From the NCBI RefSeq assembly GCF_009208735.1, contig NZ_WFLJ01000004.1:186001-250000 (forward strand): a stretch of 64,000 bases of DNA, written 5' to 3'. The translations under genes and the position numbers were made by a program. This document shows positions 17,980 to 26,183 of the stretch, in pieces. Under the pieces are notes generated by a model. The model was not told the DNA's origin, searched no databases, and was given only the letters and a program-made list of their open reading frames with translations. Origin of the DNA: Janthinobacterium rivuli. GTDB lineage: Bacteria > Pseudomonadota > Gammaproteobacteria > Burkholderiales > Burkholderiaceae_D. Each line of letters begins with the position of its first letter. Position 1 is the stretch's first letter.

Positions 17980-19275
17980 TCAGGCCGCGGCCATGTTCGG
18001 TTCGGCCGCTACACGGGTAAAACGCACGGCGATGGCGCACAGGGCCGAGATCACCACCAGCGCGCTCAAGATGATCAGGGTCTGGCGGATATCGCCCGTG
18101 CCCTTCATCAGGAAGCCGGCCGCCACGGCGCCCACGTTGCCGCCCGCGCCGATGATGCCGGCCACGCCGCCCAGCGCGCGGCTGTCGATGAAAGGCACCA
18201 GCGCGTAGGTGGCGCCGCACGCCATGTGGGTGAACAGGCCGAAGACCAGCATGGCGATGACGGCGTACGTGACGCTGTCGACCTTGGCAAACCACAGCAG
18301 GCCCACGCCTTCGCCGATCATCAGCATGAACAGCAGGGTCACGCGGCTGTTCAGGTTGCCGCGCAGGGCCAACTTGTCGGACATCCAGCCGCCCAAAGCA
18401 CGGGCAAACAGGGCCAGCAAGCCGAAGCTGCCGGCGGCCAGGCCGGCCGATTTCAGGGACAGGCCGAAATGGTCGACGTAGTACACGGCGGCGATGTTAT
18501 GGATGAAGATTTCGATGCCGAAGCAGGCGCCGTAGGTGACGAACAGCAGCCACACGCGATAATTGCTGCTGGCAGCCTTGAAGCTGTCCCAGCCCCCCTT
18601 CTTGCCACCCTCGATAGGCACGCCAGCGGCGCGCAGGTCCGAGTAATTACCTTCCGGGCAATCCTGCGTATAGCGCCAGTACAGGGCGGCCATGACCAGC
18701 ATCAGCACGCCCGGTACCAGCAGCGCGATGCGCCAGCCCAGCGATTCGGACACGCCCAGCATCAGCACGGCACCGAGCAGCAAGGGCATCAGCGCCTGCG
18801 CCGCGCCGCCGCCCGCATTGCCCCAGCCGGCTGCCGCCGCATTCGCCGTCCCCACTACGCGGGGCGCGAACATCACGGAGGTGTGATATTGCGTGATGAC
18901 AAAGCTGGCGCCGACGGCGCCGATGCCCAGGCGGAAGAATAGAAAGCTTTCATAGCTTTGCGAAGCGGCCACGCCCAGCACGGGAATGGCGCCCAGCAGC
19001 AGCAAGCCCGTGTAGGTCTTGCGCGGGCCGTAGCGGTCGCACAAGGGCCCGACGATCAGGCGCACGAGGATGGTGATGGCGACGGCCGCGATATTGATGT
19101 TGGCCACTTGCGCCAGGGACAGGCCGAACTCGCCCTTGATGACGGGCATCAGCGGTGCGCAGGCGAACCAGGCGAAGAAACACACGAAAAATGCCATCCA
19201 CGTCAGGTGGAATGCGCGCATGGGCGGCGTGGCGAGGGAGAAGAGCGCGATGCGCGTTGCTTTTTGGCTGGCCAT
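17980..19275 (-). CDS. Nitrate/nitrite transporter, MFS NarK/NasA family
   Basis: A 431-residue membrane protein with about twelve hydrophobic segments. The NNP-family signature is seen after the fourth helix (GLGIGAVGASFVITQYHTSVMFAPRVVGTANAAAAGWGNAGGG region) and again in the second half (AGIIGAGGNVGAV), with the conserved substrate arginines in context. It is the first gene of the nitrate assimilation operon and would import nitrate. The start is ATG 19275 with GGGAACC upstream. The longer open frame reaching 19479 is the untranslated leader, which carries RNA structures instead. Confidence 0.93.
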   Translation of the reverse strand: MASQKATRIALFSLATPPMRAFHLTWMAFFVCFFAWFACAPLMPVIKGEFGLSLAQVANINIAAVAITILVRLIVGPLCDRYGPRKTYTGLLLLGAIPVLGVAASQSYESFLFFRLGIGAVGASFVITQYHTSVMFAPRVVGTANAAAAGWGNAGGGAAQALMPLLLGAVLMLGVSESLGWRIALLVPGVLMLVMAALYWRYTQDCPEGNYSDLRAAGVPIEGGKKGGWDSFKAASSNYRVWLLFVTYGACFGIEIFIHNIAAVYYVDHFGLSLKSAGLAAGSFGLLALFARALGGWMSDKLALRGNLNSRVTLLFMLMIGEGVGLLWFAKVDSVTYAVIAMLVFGLFTHMACGATYALVPFIDSRALGGVAGIIGAGGNVGAVAAGFLMKGTGDIRQTLIILSALVVISALCAIAVRFTRVAAEPNMAAA

Positions 19276-19300
19276 GATAGGTTCCCGAAATATCCCGTTG

Positions 19301-19360
19301 ATAAAACAAAACGGCGCCCGCCCCCGCCGATGAGAAAAATCAGCCTGGGCGGACGCCGTT
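19301..19360 (-). terminator. Leader intrinsic terminator (attenuator) of the nitrate operon
   Basis: Read on the minus strand, AACGGCGTCCGCCC (19360-19347) pairs with GGGCGGGCGCCGTT (19323-19310) with one imperfect pair, and the inner part can pair further (GCTGA/TCGGC). A T-rich run (TTGTTTTAT) follows directly at 19309-19301. This is a strong Rho-independent terminator placed about 25 bases before the transporter start codon, so it would stop transcription before any gene is read unless it is prevented. Confidence 0.85.
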
Positions 19361-19368
19361 GTCCATGT

Positions 19369-19418
19369 GGTCCGTCGTTGGACCGTTGTGCGTTTATTCA
19401 GGGGATCGCCGTTGATCC
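19369..19418 (-). promoter_or_regulatory. Two-hexaloop ANTAR (NasR/NasT) antitermination target
   Basis: The leader RNA on the minus strand holds two small hairpins upstream of the terminator. P1 (19418-19403) has stem GGATC/GATCC with loop AACGGC. P2 (19384-19369) has stem GGTCC/GGACC with loop AACGAC. Both loops are six bases with A at position 1 and G at position 4, the known recognition features of ANTAR-domain antiterminators such as Klebsiella NasR and Azotobacter NasT. The linker is 18 bases. The regulator itself is not in this window. Confidence 0.8.
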
Positions 19419-19431
19419 GTATCTCTTGTGT

Positions 19432-19447
19432 AGCAAGCGCCGTGCCA
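19432..19447 (-). promoter_or_regulatory. Sigma-54 promoter of the nitrate assimilation operon
   Basis: On the minus strand TGGCAC, five bases, then TTGCT matches the -24/-12 consensus (TGGCACN5TTGCA/T) with the GG and GC elements at the right spacing. The expected start point is about 19421, three bases before the first leader hairpin, so promoter and RNA structures fit together. Implies RpoN plus an enhancer-binding protein, most likely NtrC. Confidence 0.82.
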
Positions 19448-19498
19448 GCTTTCCCAGGGGCGCGCGGCACCATGCGCACTGGCTTTGCGCCAGATCAT

Positions 19499-19535
19499 GG
19501 CCAATCACGGTGCAAGCACGCCACTTGCTGGTGCA
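19499..19535 (-). promoter_or_regulatory. Candidate enhancer (NtrC-like) sites
   Basis: Two imperfect elements start with TGCACC on the minus strand (19535-19516 and 19514-19499), about 80-115 bases upstream of the predicted start point. They resemble NtrC sites (TGCAC-N7-GTGCA), but the second half of each is poor. Position supports an enhancer; sequence support is weak. Confidence 0.3.
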
Positions 19536-19600
19536 TGCGGGAACCATCACGTGGCAACTCTTGTCTAAACCACCATCTGCAGCAGTCGCGGGAGGCCTCG

Positions 19601-21325
19601 ATGGTCAAAACACTGCGCCGCCGATTGAGGTCACTGCGGTGGCCATGGCTGGCTGGATTGTGCGCCGGCGTGTTGCTTTTTACGTGGAGCAACACTGCCG
19701 CCGCGCAAGCGACGAAGCAGCCGAAGGAGCATAGCGAGCTCGACGCCACCGTCGTCGCGCCCTTTCACGCCGCGCGCGGCGAGCGGGTCACGCAGTCGCG
19801 CACCTCGCAGTCCCGTACATTTATCGTGCAACTCGCCTATCCCGACGAGGGCCGCGCGCATGCCGTGCACTGGACCTTGACACTGTCCGGCCCCGGCCCG
19901 CAAGGGGCCGTGCTGCGGCGCTGGTCGGGTACGCAACAGGTGGGCGCCGGCGGCCAGAGCGTGACTTTGCCCTGGGATGGCCGCGCCGACGCCGATGCGC
20001 GCGAACGGCGCGTGCCGGTCCCGGACGGTGTATATGAACTGCGCCTGCTGGCCGTGGCCGATGCCGGCACGCCGCAGGAAGCGCAGGTGGAACAGCAATG
20101 GCACATCCAGGTGCAGCGGGGCGCCCGCGCGGCGCCCACGGTGCCCGCCTTCCAGGCCGGCTTGCGGCAACTGCGCGGCCTGGACGGCCAGCCCGGCTAC
20201 AGCATCGTCTACGCCAACCTGCACAGCCAGACACGCCACAGCGACGGTGGCGCGCCGCTCGATGCCTGCCATGGCGCGCAAGACCCGCAAACGGCGCCCT
20301 ACGGCCCCATCGATGCCTACAAATATGCGCAGCAGCACGGGCTCGACGCCCTGCTGGCGTCCGAACACAACCATATGTATGACGGTTCCGACGGCACGAA
20401 TGGCGCGGCCATCCCTGCCGAAGCGATAGCCCTGTATCAGACCGGGCTGGCTGAAGCGGCCGCGTACACGGCCGCCCATCCGGGCTTCCTGGCCTTGTAC
20501 GGCATGGAATGGGGCGTCATCAACAAGGGCGGCCATCTAACTATCTTCAATAGCGAGCAGTTGCTGGGCTGGGAAAGAAATGCCCAGGGCGAGCTGCTGG
20601 CCGAGGTCGAGACGCCGAAGGGCGACTACGCGGGCCTGTACGCGCTGATGCGCGAACGGGGCTGGCTTGGCCAGTTCAACCACCCTGCCTATGCGGGCCA
20701 GTTTCTCGTCAACGGCCAGCCGCTGGGCTACACGCCGGACGGCGACGCGGCCATGGTGCTGTGCGAAGTGATGAACACGTCCGCGTTTTCCACGAACGAC
20801 CAGGAAACGGAGACGCGGCGCAGCAATTACGAGGCGGCTTGCAACCGCGCCCTGGCGGCCGGATACCACGTGGCCTTCAGCAGCAACCAGGACAACCATT
20901 GCGCCAACTGGGGCGCGGCCTACGGCAACCGCACGGCCGTGCTGGTGGCCAGCCCCGCCGCCGGCATGCCCGTTTCCCGCGACGGCTTCCTCGAAGCGCT
21001 GCGCGCGCGCCGCGTGTTTGCCACCATGGACAAGCACGCGCAGCTGCTGTTCACGGCCAATGGCAAGTTGATGGGCGAGCGTTTCGACAACCACGGCCCG
21101 CTGCAGCTGGCCACCCATTTCAGCAACAGCGCAGGGCGGCAGGCGGCGGCCATCGCCATCTTCCACGGCGTGCCAGGAAGCAATGGCTCCGTCACGCAGC
21201 TATCGGACCAGGCCGAGCTCACCCTCACGCCCGCGCCCGGCCCCCATTTCTACTATGTGCGCCTGACGCAGGACGATGGCAATATCGTCTGGTCGGCGCC
21301 CGTGTGGGTCAATCAGTTGCCGTGA
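19601..21325 (+). CDS. Secreted CehA/McbA-like metallohydrolase (PHP-type)
   Basis: A 574-residue protein with a signal peptide (basic start, hydrophobic WLAGLCAGVLLFTW, cleavage near AAAQA at about 36). The N-terminal part, roughly 45-205, is beta-rich with a FlgD-like feature (PDGVYELRLLAV). The catalytic part has PHP-like metal motifs: YANLHSQTRHSDGG, ASEHNHMYDGSDG, YGMEWG, FNHPAYAGQ and FSSNQDNHCANWG. Proteins of this type are annotated CehA/McbA family metallohydrolases; the substrate is unknown. The start ATG 19601 follows GGGAGG. Its upstream region overlaps the enhancer zone of the nitrate operon. Confidence 0.7.
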   Translation: MVKTLRRRLRSLRWPWLAGLCAGVLLFTWSNTAAAQATKQPKEHSELDATVVAPFHAARGERVTQSRTSQSRTFIVQLAYPDEGRAHAVHWTLTLSGPGPQGAVLRRWSGTQQVGAGGQSVTLPWDGRADADARERRVPVPDGVYELRLLAVADAGTPQEAQVEQQWHIQVQRGARAAPTVPAFQAGLRQLRGLDGQPGYSIVYANLHSQTRHSDGGAPLDACHGAQDPQTAPYGPIDAYKYAQQHGLDALLASEHNHMYDGSDGTNGAAIPAEAIALYQTGLAEAAAYTAAHPGFLALYGMEWGVINKGGHLTIFNSEQLLGWERNAQGELLAEVETPKGDYAGLYALMRERGWLGQFNHPAYAGQFLVNGQPLGYTPDGDAAMVLCEVMNTSAFSTNDQETETRRSNYEAACNRALAAGYHVAFSSNQDNHCANWGAAYGNRTAVLVASPAAGMPVSRDGFLEALRARRVFATMDKHAQLLFTANGKLMGERFDNHGPLQLATHFSNSAGRQAAAIAIFHGVPGSNGSVTQLSDQAELTLTPAPGPHFYYVRLTQDDGNIVWSAPVWVNQLP

Positions 21326-22241
21326 TGCTGGCAGGGCGAGTGGAACCCTGGTCCATCAGTTTGACGACCCAGTCAATGAAGACGCGCAGTTTCTTGCTGA
21401 CATGGCGGTTCGGCGGATAGGCGAGATAGAGCGGCATGGCGTCGACCGTCCATGCGGGGAACAGCGGCAGCAGCTCGCCCCTGGCCACGTGCGGCCGCGC
21501 CATGTAGTCGGGCAGCCACAGCACGCCCAGCCCCGCCACCCCGGCCGCCAGATAGGCGTTGCCATCGTCGATCGACAGCACGTACTGGCCATGGATCTTC
21601 ACGCTCTTGCCCTCGCGGTGCATCACGTACGGAAAGCCGTTGCCGCTGCTGGCCCAGCGAAAGCGCACGATGCGGTGCGCGCTGTCCTGCAAGTCCAGCG
21701 GATGCAAGGGCGTGCCCACCCGCTGCAGATAGGCCGGCGCCGCATACACGCCCAGCGGCAAGTCGGCGAGCTTGCGCGCCATCAGCGACTGGTCGGTGAT
21801 GGCACCGCCGCGTATCACGCAATCGACATTCTCGCCGATCACGTCGACCATGCGATCGCTGGCACCCATGTCGAGCACGATATCGGGATACCGCGCATGG
21901 AACCCGGGCAGCGCCGGCACCAGCAGCAAAGCGGCGAGCGGACTGGGCACGTCCACTCGCAACTGGCCCCGCGGCAAGGCGGCGGCGTGCGGCAAGCTCG
22001 TTTCGATTTCTTCCAGGGTGTCGAGCACCTGCACGATGCGCTCGTAGTAGGCGGCGCCATCGGCCGTCACATTGACCTTGCGCGTGGTGCGGTTCAGCAG
22101 CTTCAGTCGCAGCCGCGCCTCGAGCTGCTGCACCAGCTGCGTCACCGTGGTGCGGCTCATGTGCAAGGTCGCGGCCGCCCGCGTAAAACTGCCCGTCTCG
22201 ACCACCCGCACGAAAACCTTCATCGCATCAAACCTGTCCAT
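21309..22241 (-). CDS. LysR-family transcriptional regulator
   Basis: A 310-residue regulator. The N-terminal winged HTH (MDRFDAMKVFVRVVETGSFTRAAATLHMSRTTVTQLV) is followed by a LysR substrate-binding domain from about residue 90. The start ATG 22241 follows GGAGGTGTGG. It is divergent from the RidA-family gene, a common target arrangement for LysR proteins, and its 3' end overlaps the preceding plus-strand gene by 17 bases tail to tail. The effector is unknown. Confidence 0.9.
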   Translation of the reverse strand: MDRFDAMKVFVRVVETGSFTRAAATLHMSRTTVTQLVQQLEARLRLKLLNRTTRKVNVTADGAAYYERIVQVLDTLEEIETSLPHAAALPRGQLRVDVPSPLAALLLVPALPGFHARYPDIVLDMGASDRMVDVIGENVDCVIRGGAITDQSLMARKLADLPLGVYAAPAYLQRVGTPLHPLDLQDSAHRIVRFRWASSGNGFPYVMHREGKSVKIHGQYVLSIDDGNAYLAAGVAGLGVLWLPDYMARPHVARGELLPLFPAWTVDAMPLYLAYPPNRHVSKKLRVFIDWVVKLMDQGSTRPASITATD

Positions 22242-22372
22242 CCACACCTCCGCCATTCGATTGTTTGGATTATACAAACAGTGCAGGCGATTCTGGCCGC
22301 TTTATCAGCTGGCTGGCAGCAGATAAAGTGTTCTCCAGGCAGCAACTTCGCTGCATCAACAAAGGAAAGCTG

Positions 22373-22798
22373 ATGAAACGCGACGTGGTATTCCCTCCGG
22401 GCCGCCAAGCCCTGTATGAACAGAACCGCTATTCCCCGGCCGTGCGCGCCAACGGCCTGCTGTTTGTGTCGGGACAGGTCGGCAGCCGCGAAGACGGCAC
22501 GCCCGAACCCGGGCTCGACGCCCAGGTCCGGCGTGCGTTCGACAACCTGAACGCCATCTTGCAAGCGGCCGGCTGCTCGTTCGACGATGTGCAGGACGTG
22601 ACCATCTTTATCGTCGACCCGCAGGCCAACTTCCAGCGCATCTGGGATATCGTGCAGGCCGGGTACTGGGGCCAGGCGCCGCACCCGACGGTGACGGCCG
22701 TGGGCGTGACGTGGCTGTATGGTTTCCAGTTCGAGATCAAGGTGGTGGCCAAGCTGCCTGGCCACCACGCAGACCCTGGAAGCGTGCAGGAAAAATAG
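22373..22798 (+). CDS. RidA/YjgF-family protein
   Basis: A 141-residue protein of the RidA family, which hydrolyses reactive enamine/imine intermediates from PLP enzymes or takes part in catabolic steps. The core YSPAVRANGLLFVSGQVG, then AFDNLNAILQAAGCSFDDVQDVTIFI, is typical. The region where RidA proper has CxxP with the catalytic arginine reads PHPTVTAVGV, so the key Arg/Cys are absent and this is probably a non-canonical Rid subfamily. The start ATG 22373 has AAAGGAAAGC upstream. The divergent LysR gene probably regulates it. Confidence 0.85.
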   Translation: MKRDVVFPPGRQALYEQNRYSPAVRANGLLFVSGQVGSREDGTPEPGLDAQVRRAFDNLNAILQAAGCSFDDVQDVTIFIVDPQANFQRIWDIVQAGYWGQAPHPTVTAVGVTWLYGFQFEIKVVAKLPGHHADPGSVQEK

Positions 22799-22927
22799 CG
22801 GCAGGTTGTCCCTCGCACGATTGCCCGCCGCAAGGTGCGCTGGCACTGATCTGTGGCAACATGGCAGCGCCGTTTGGACAGCATGTTGACAGCAAGGCGG
22901 CGCAAGCAACCCATACCAGGAAACGTA

Positions 22928-23563
22928 ATGAAGCCAAAAGCGCTGATCATCGCCCATATTGAAGCGTTCTTGCTGGAGCCGCTGAGCGCAGCAGGCTTCA
23001 AGTTCTCGCCAAGCCAGCTAACTTTCAAGCGCACGCAGAACGAATTCGTCCAGGCCATCCATTTCCAGGCCAACCGCCATAACGAAGAGCATCTCTGCGT
23101 GGCATTCTGGAGCCACTATCAGGTTTCGTCCAGATCCTATACATCGTGGCACAAGGCGCGTTACGCTCACGAACCTGCCAACAATATCGTTGGTGATGTG
23201 GCCGACTGGAATATCAGAAACTGGCAATTCCCTGTCATCGATGGCAAGGAGGACAAGGAACACCAGCTCGTCGATCCGTCCCATCGGACAACAGTCATGG
23301 CCTGCCTGCGGGACAATCTGCTGGAGTTGGCCATTCCCTGGCTCGACCAACGGTCCAACTGGGAAAATGCGGCCCTGGCCCTGGTCGAAGCGCAAGGCTC
23401 GCATGCCAGGGCCTGCGATTTTTATCTGATGGCGGGCAAACAGGAAAAAGCCTTGTGGGCACTGCACGAGGGCCTTGCCTATTGGAAGAAAAATCCCGAC
23501 GCCTCTTTTCCGCAAGACAAAGAAGAGATCATTTTGCGGATGGAGAAATACTTCAATGCTTGA
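22928..23563 (+). CDS. Hypothetical protein, possibly DUF4304-like
   Basis: A 211-residue soluble protein with no signal peptide. The N-terminal half (LEPLSAAGFKFSPSQLTFKRTQNEFVQAIHFQANR) resembles DUF4304-type proteins, in which a short GFk...FxR...I.F pattern recurs; the second half is helical with a tetratricopeptide-like ALALVEAQGSHARACDFYLMAGKQEKALWALHEGL stretch. The start ATG 22928 has AGGAAACG upstream. Codon use is somewhat less GC-biased than its neighbours, which may hint at a less stable accessory gene. Function unknown. Confidence 0.6.
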   Translation: MKPKALIIAHIEAFLLEPLSAAGFKFSPSQLTFKRTQNEFVQAIHFQANRHNEEHLCVAFWSHYQVSSRSYTSWHKARYAHEPANNIVGDVADWNIRNWQFPVIDGKEDKEHQLVDPSHRTTVMACLRDNLLELAIPWLDQRSNWENAALALVEAQGSHARACDFYLMAGKQEKALWALHEGLAYWKKNPDASFPQDKEEIILRMEKYFNA

Positions 23564-23575
23564 ACACGCTATGCC

Positions 23576-23878
23576 ATGACCGAGATGGACGCGCTGTGTC
23601 AGGACGTCGATGTGGATGGAACAAGCTATCTGGCAGTCAGGCAACTGGAAGGCTTTGCCCAGGCCCTGGCGCAAGCGGCGGGAACAGGCTCAAAGCAGGC
23701 AGCACCGTTCAGCCCTGCCGAGCTGGCGGCTTGCCTGTCCATCGGCGAGGAAAATACGCGCATCCTGTTCATCGACAGCCGCGACAACGAGGCATTGTGG
23801 ATTTATCACCCAGACGGCGGCGATGTCGACAAGACACGGCTCACCGTGACTTCTCTGATTGGGCCTTGCGCCCCCTGA
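23576..23878 (+). CDS. Hypothetical small protein, possible SUKH/SMI1-like fragment
   Basis: A 100-residue frame beginning 12 bases after the preceding stop. The C-terminal part (CLSIGEENTRILFIDSRDNEALWIYHPDGGDVDKT) looks like the end of a SMI1/KNR4 (SUKH) immunity-type domain, in which an LFLD...VWxYhhDGgdv pattern is usual, but the N-terminal part of such a domain is missing. It may be a remnant or a small stand-alone protein; no good ribosome site is visible. Confidence 0.45.
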   Translation: MTEMDALCQDVDVDGTSYLAVRQLEGFAQALAQAAGTGSKQAAPFSPAELAACLSIGEENTRILFIDSRDNEALWIYHPDGGDVDKTRLTVTSLIGPCAP

Positions 23879-24057
23879 AGGGCGCATCACGCCGCAGATT
23901 CTGCGGCCTGCTTCCGTTCCAGCAAACAATATTGGAAAAGTAATTATTTTTTAAAGTAGTCGCCCATAGACACTGGTTCCCCACAGCAATCCATGGCACC
24001 ATGGCTGCGCCGTTTTGCCTGCAACGCGGCTTCCATCGGACCAACCAGGAACCTTAC

Positions 24058-26169
24058 ATGTCGTCATATCGCATTCTCGCCAGCAGCATGCTGCTCGGCC
24101 TGGCCGCAGCGGGCATCGCCCACGCGCAAGCTCCCTCCCCCGCCGCTTCCACTACGCCGGCCGATCCCCACTTGTGGCTGGAAGAAGTCCTCGGCGACAA
24201 GCCGCTGGACTGGGTCAAACAGCACAATGCCGTCACCACCAGGGAACTGGAAGCCCAGCCCGGCTTTTCCGCCCTGCAGGCGCGCCTGAAAACCATCCTC
24301 AATTCCAAGGAACGCATTCCCTACGTCAGCAAGGAAGGCGAGTATTACTACAACTTCTGGCGCGACGCTCAGCACGTGCGCGGCATCTGGCGCCGCACCA
24401 CGCTGGCGCAGTACCAGCTGGCCGAACCCGCGTGGGAAACCGTGATCGACCTCGACCAACTGGCCGCCGGCGAACATGAAAACTGGGTCTGGGGCGGCGC
24501 CTCCTGCCTGTATCCGAAGGGCGAACGCTGCCTCATTTCCCTGTCGCGCGGCGGCGGCGACGCCAAGGTGGTGCGCGAGTACGACGTGGCCAAACGCGCC
24601 TTCGTCGACGGCGGCTTCACCCTGCCCGAAGCGAAGGGCAGCGCCAGCTGGATCGACCAGGACACCTTGTTCGTCTCCACCGATTTCGGCCCCGGCTCGA
24701 TGACCAGCTCGGGCTACCCGCGCATCATCAAACAGTGGCAGCGCGGCACGCCGCTGGCGCAGGCGCAAACGCTGTACGAAGCCAAGCCCGACGACCTGAG
24801 CGCCAGCGCCTACAAGGACTTCACGCCCGGCTACGAGCATCAATTTGTCGAGCGGCAGATCGATTTCTACAGCGGCGAAACCTTCCTGCGCGACGGCGCC
24901 GAGTTGAAGAAGGTGCCGAAACCGGACGACGCGACGGCCTTCACCGTGCGCGACCAGTTGATCATCACCCTGCGCTCGGACTGGAAAGTCAACGGCAAGA
25001 CCTATCTGCAAGGCTCATTGCTGGCGACGGATTTCAAGGCCTTCATGCAGGGCAAGCAGGAACTGGAAGTGCTGTACGCGCCGACGGCCACGTCGTCGCT
25101 GGACAATGTCACGGCGACGAAATCGGCCATCCTCGTGACGACCCTGGACAAGGTCAAGAACCGCCTGACGGAACTACGCCACGTGAACGGCAAGTGGCAG
25201 CGCCGCGCCGTCGATGCGCCCAAACTGGGCACCCTGGCCGTCAGCGCGCTCGATCCCGTCGACTCGGACCAGTACTTCCTGACCGTGACCGACTTCCTCA
25301 ACCCGACCACCCTGTACCTGGCCACGGCGCAAAGCGACAAGCGGACAAAGATCAAGTCGCTACCCGCCTACTATGACGCGGCGCCGTACAAGGTGGAGCA
25401 GTTCGAAGCGACGTCGAAGGATGGCACCAAGGTGCCGTATTTCGCCATCATGGGCAAGAAGACGAAGTTCGACGGTAGCAACCCCACCGTGCTGTATGGC
25501 TATGGCGGCTTCGAAGTATCGCTGAAGCCAAGCTACAGTGGCACCACGGGCGTGGCGTGGCTGGAAAAAGGCGGCGTGTATGTGCTGGCGAATATCCGCG
25601 GCGGCGGCGAATTCGGCCCCCGCTGGCACCAGGCGGCATTGAAGGAAAACCGCCAGCGCGCGTATGACGATTTCATCTCCGTGGCGCAGGATTTGATCAA
25701 GCGCAAGGTCACCAGCCCGCGCCACCTGGGCATCATGGGCGGCAGCAATGGCGGCCTGCTGACGGGCGCCGTGCTGGTGCAGCGTCCCGACCTGTTCAAC
25801 GCCGTCGTCAGCCAGGTGCCGCTGCTCGACATGCGCCGCTATAACAAGATGCTGGCGGGCGCTTCGTGGATGGGAGAATATGGCGACCCGGACGTGGCGG
25901 AACAATGGGCCTACATCAGCAAGTACTCGCCGTACCAGAACGTCTTCAAGGACAAGAAATATCCGCGCGTGCTGTTTACCACCTCGACGCGCGACGACCG
26001 GGTCCACCCCGGCCATGCGCGCAAGATGGTGGCCAAGATGGAAGAGCAAGGCCACGACGTGCTGTACTGGGAAAACACGGAAGGCGGCCATGCGGGCGCG
26101 GCCAACAACGACCAGCAGGCGCTGATGTGGGCGCTGACCTACACCTTCCTGCTGGAGCAGCTGAAGTAA
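24058..26169 (+). CDS. Prolyl oligopeptidase, S9A family, secreted
   Basis: A 703-residue serine peptidase with a signal peptide (MSSYRILASSMLLGLAAAGIAHAQ, cleavage near 24). An N-terminal beta-propeller precedes the catalytic alpha/beta-hydrolase domain. The nucleophile is S563 in GGSNGG, the acid is Asp646 in STRDDRVHPGHA and the histidine is H678 in EGGHAGA. NIRGGGEFGPRWH is the usual oxyanion-side block. It would cut short peptides after proline in the periplasm. The start ATG 24058 with AGGAACC is preferred over an upstream in-frame ATG at 24001 because it gives the signal peptide. Confidence 0.93.
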   Translation: MSSYRILASSMLLGLAAAGIAHAQAPSPAASTTPADPHLWLEEVLGDKPLDWVKQHNAVTTRELEAQPGFSALQARLKTILNSKERIPYVSKEGEYYYNFWRDAQHVRGIWRRTTLAQYQLAEPAWETVIDLDQLAAGEHENWVWGGASCLYPKGERCLISLSRGGGDAKVVREYDVAKRAFVDGGFTLPEAKGSASWIDQDTLFVSTDFGPGSMTSSGYPRIIKQWQRGTPLAQAQTLYEAKPDDLSASAYKDFTPGYEHQFVERQIDFYSGETFLRDGAELKKVPKPDDATAFTVRDQLIITLRSDWKVNGKTYLQGSLLATDFKAFMQGKQELEVLYAPTATSSLDNVTATKSAILVTTLDKVKNRLTELRHVNGKWQRRAVDAPKLGTLAVSALDPVDSDQYFLTVTDFLNPTTLYLATAQSDKRTKIKSLPAYYDAAPYKVEQFEATSKDGTKVPYFAIMGKKTKFDGSNPTVLYGYGGFEVSLKPSYSGTTGVAWLEKGGVYVLANIRGGGEFGPRWHQAALKENRQRAYDDFISVAQDLIKRKVTSPRHLGIMGGSNGGLLTGAVLVQRPDLFNAVVSQVPLLDMRRYNKMLAGASWMGEYGDPDVAEQWAYISKYSPYQNVFKDKKYPRVLFTTSTRDDRVHPGHARKMVAKMEEQGHDVLYWENTEGGHAGAANNDQQALMWALTYTFLLEQLK

Positions 26170-26183
26170 GGCGGTGGCAGTCC

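Noticed and set aside
19276-19479. N-terminal extension of the nitrate transporter (open frame continues 68 codons upstream)
   Set aside because: The stretch forms the hairpins and terminator of the leader and encodes a non-family, basic sequence; the ATG at 19275 fits the family start.
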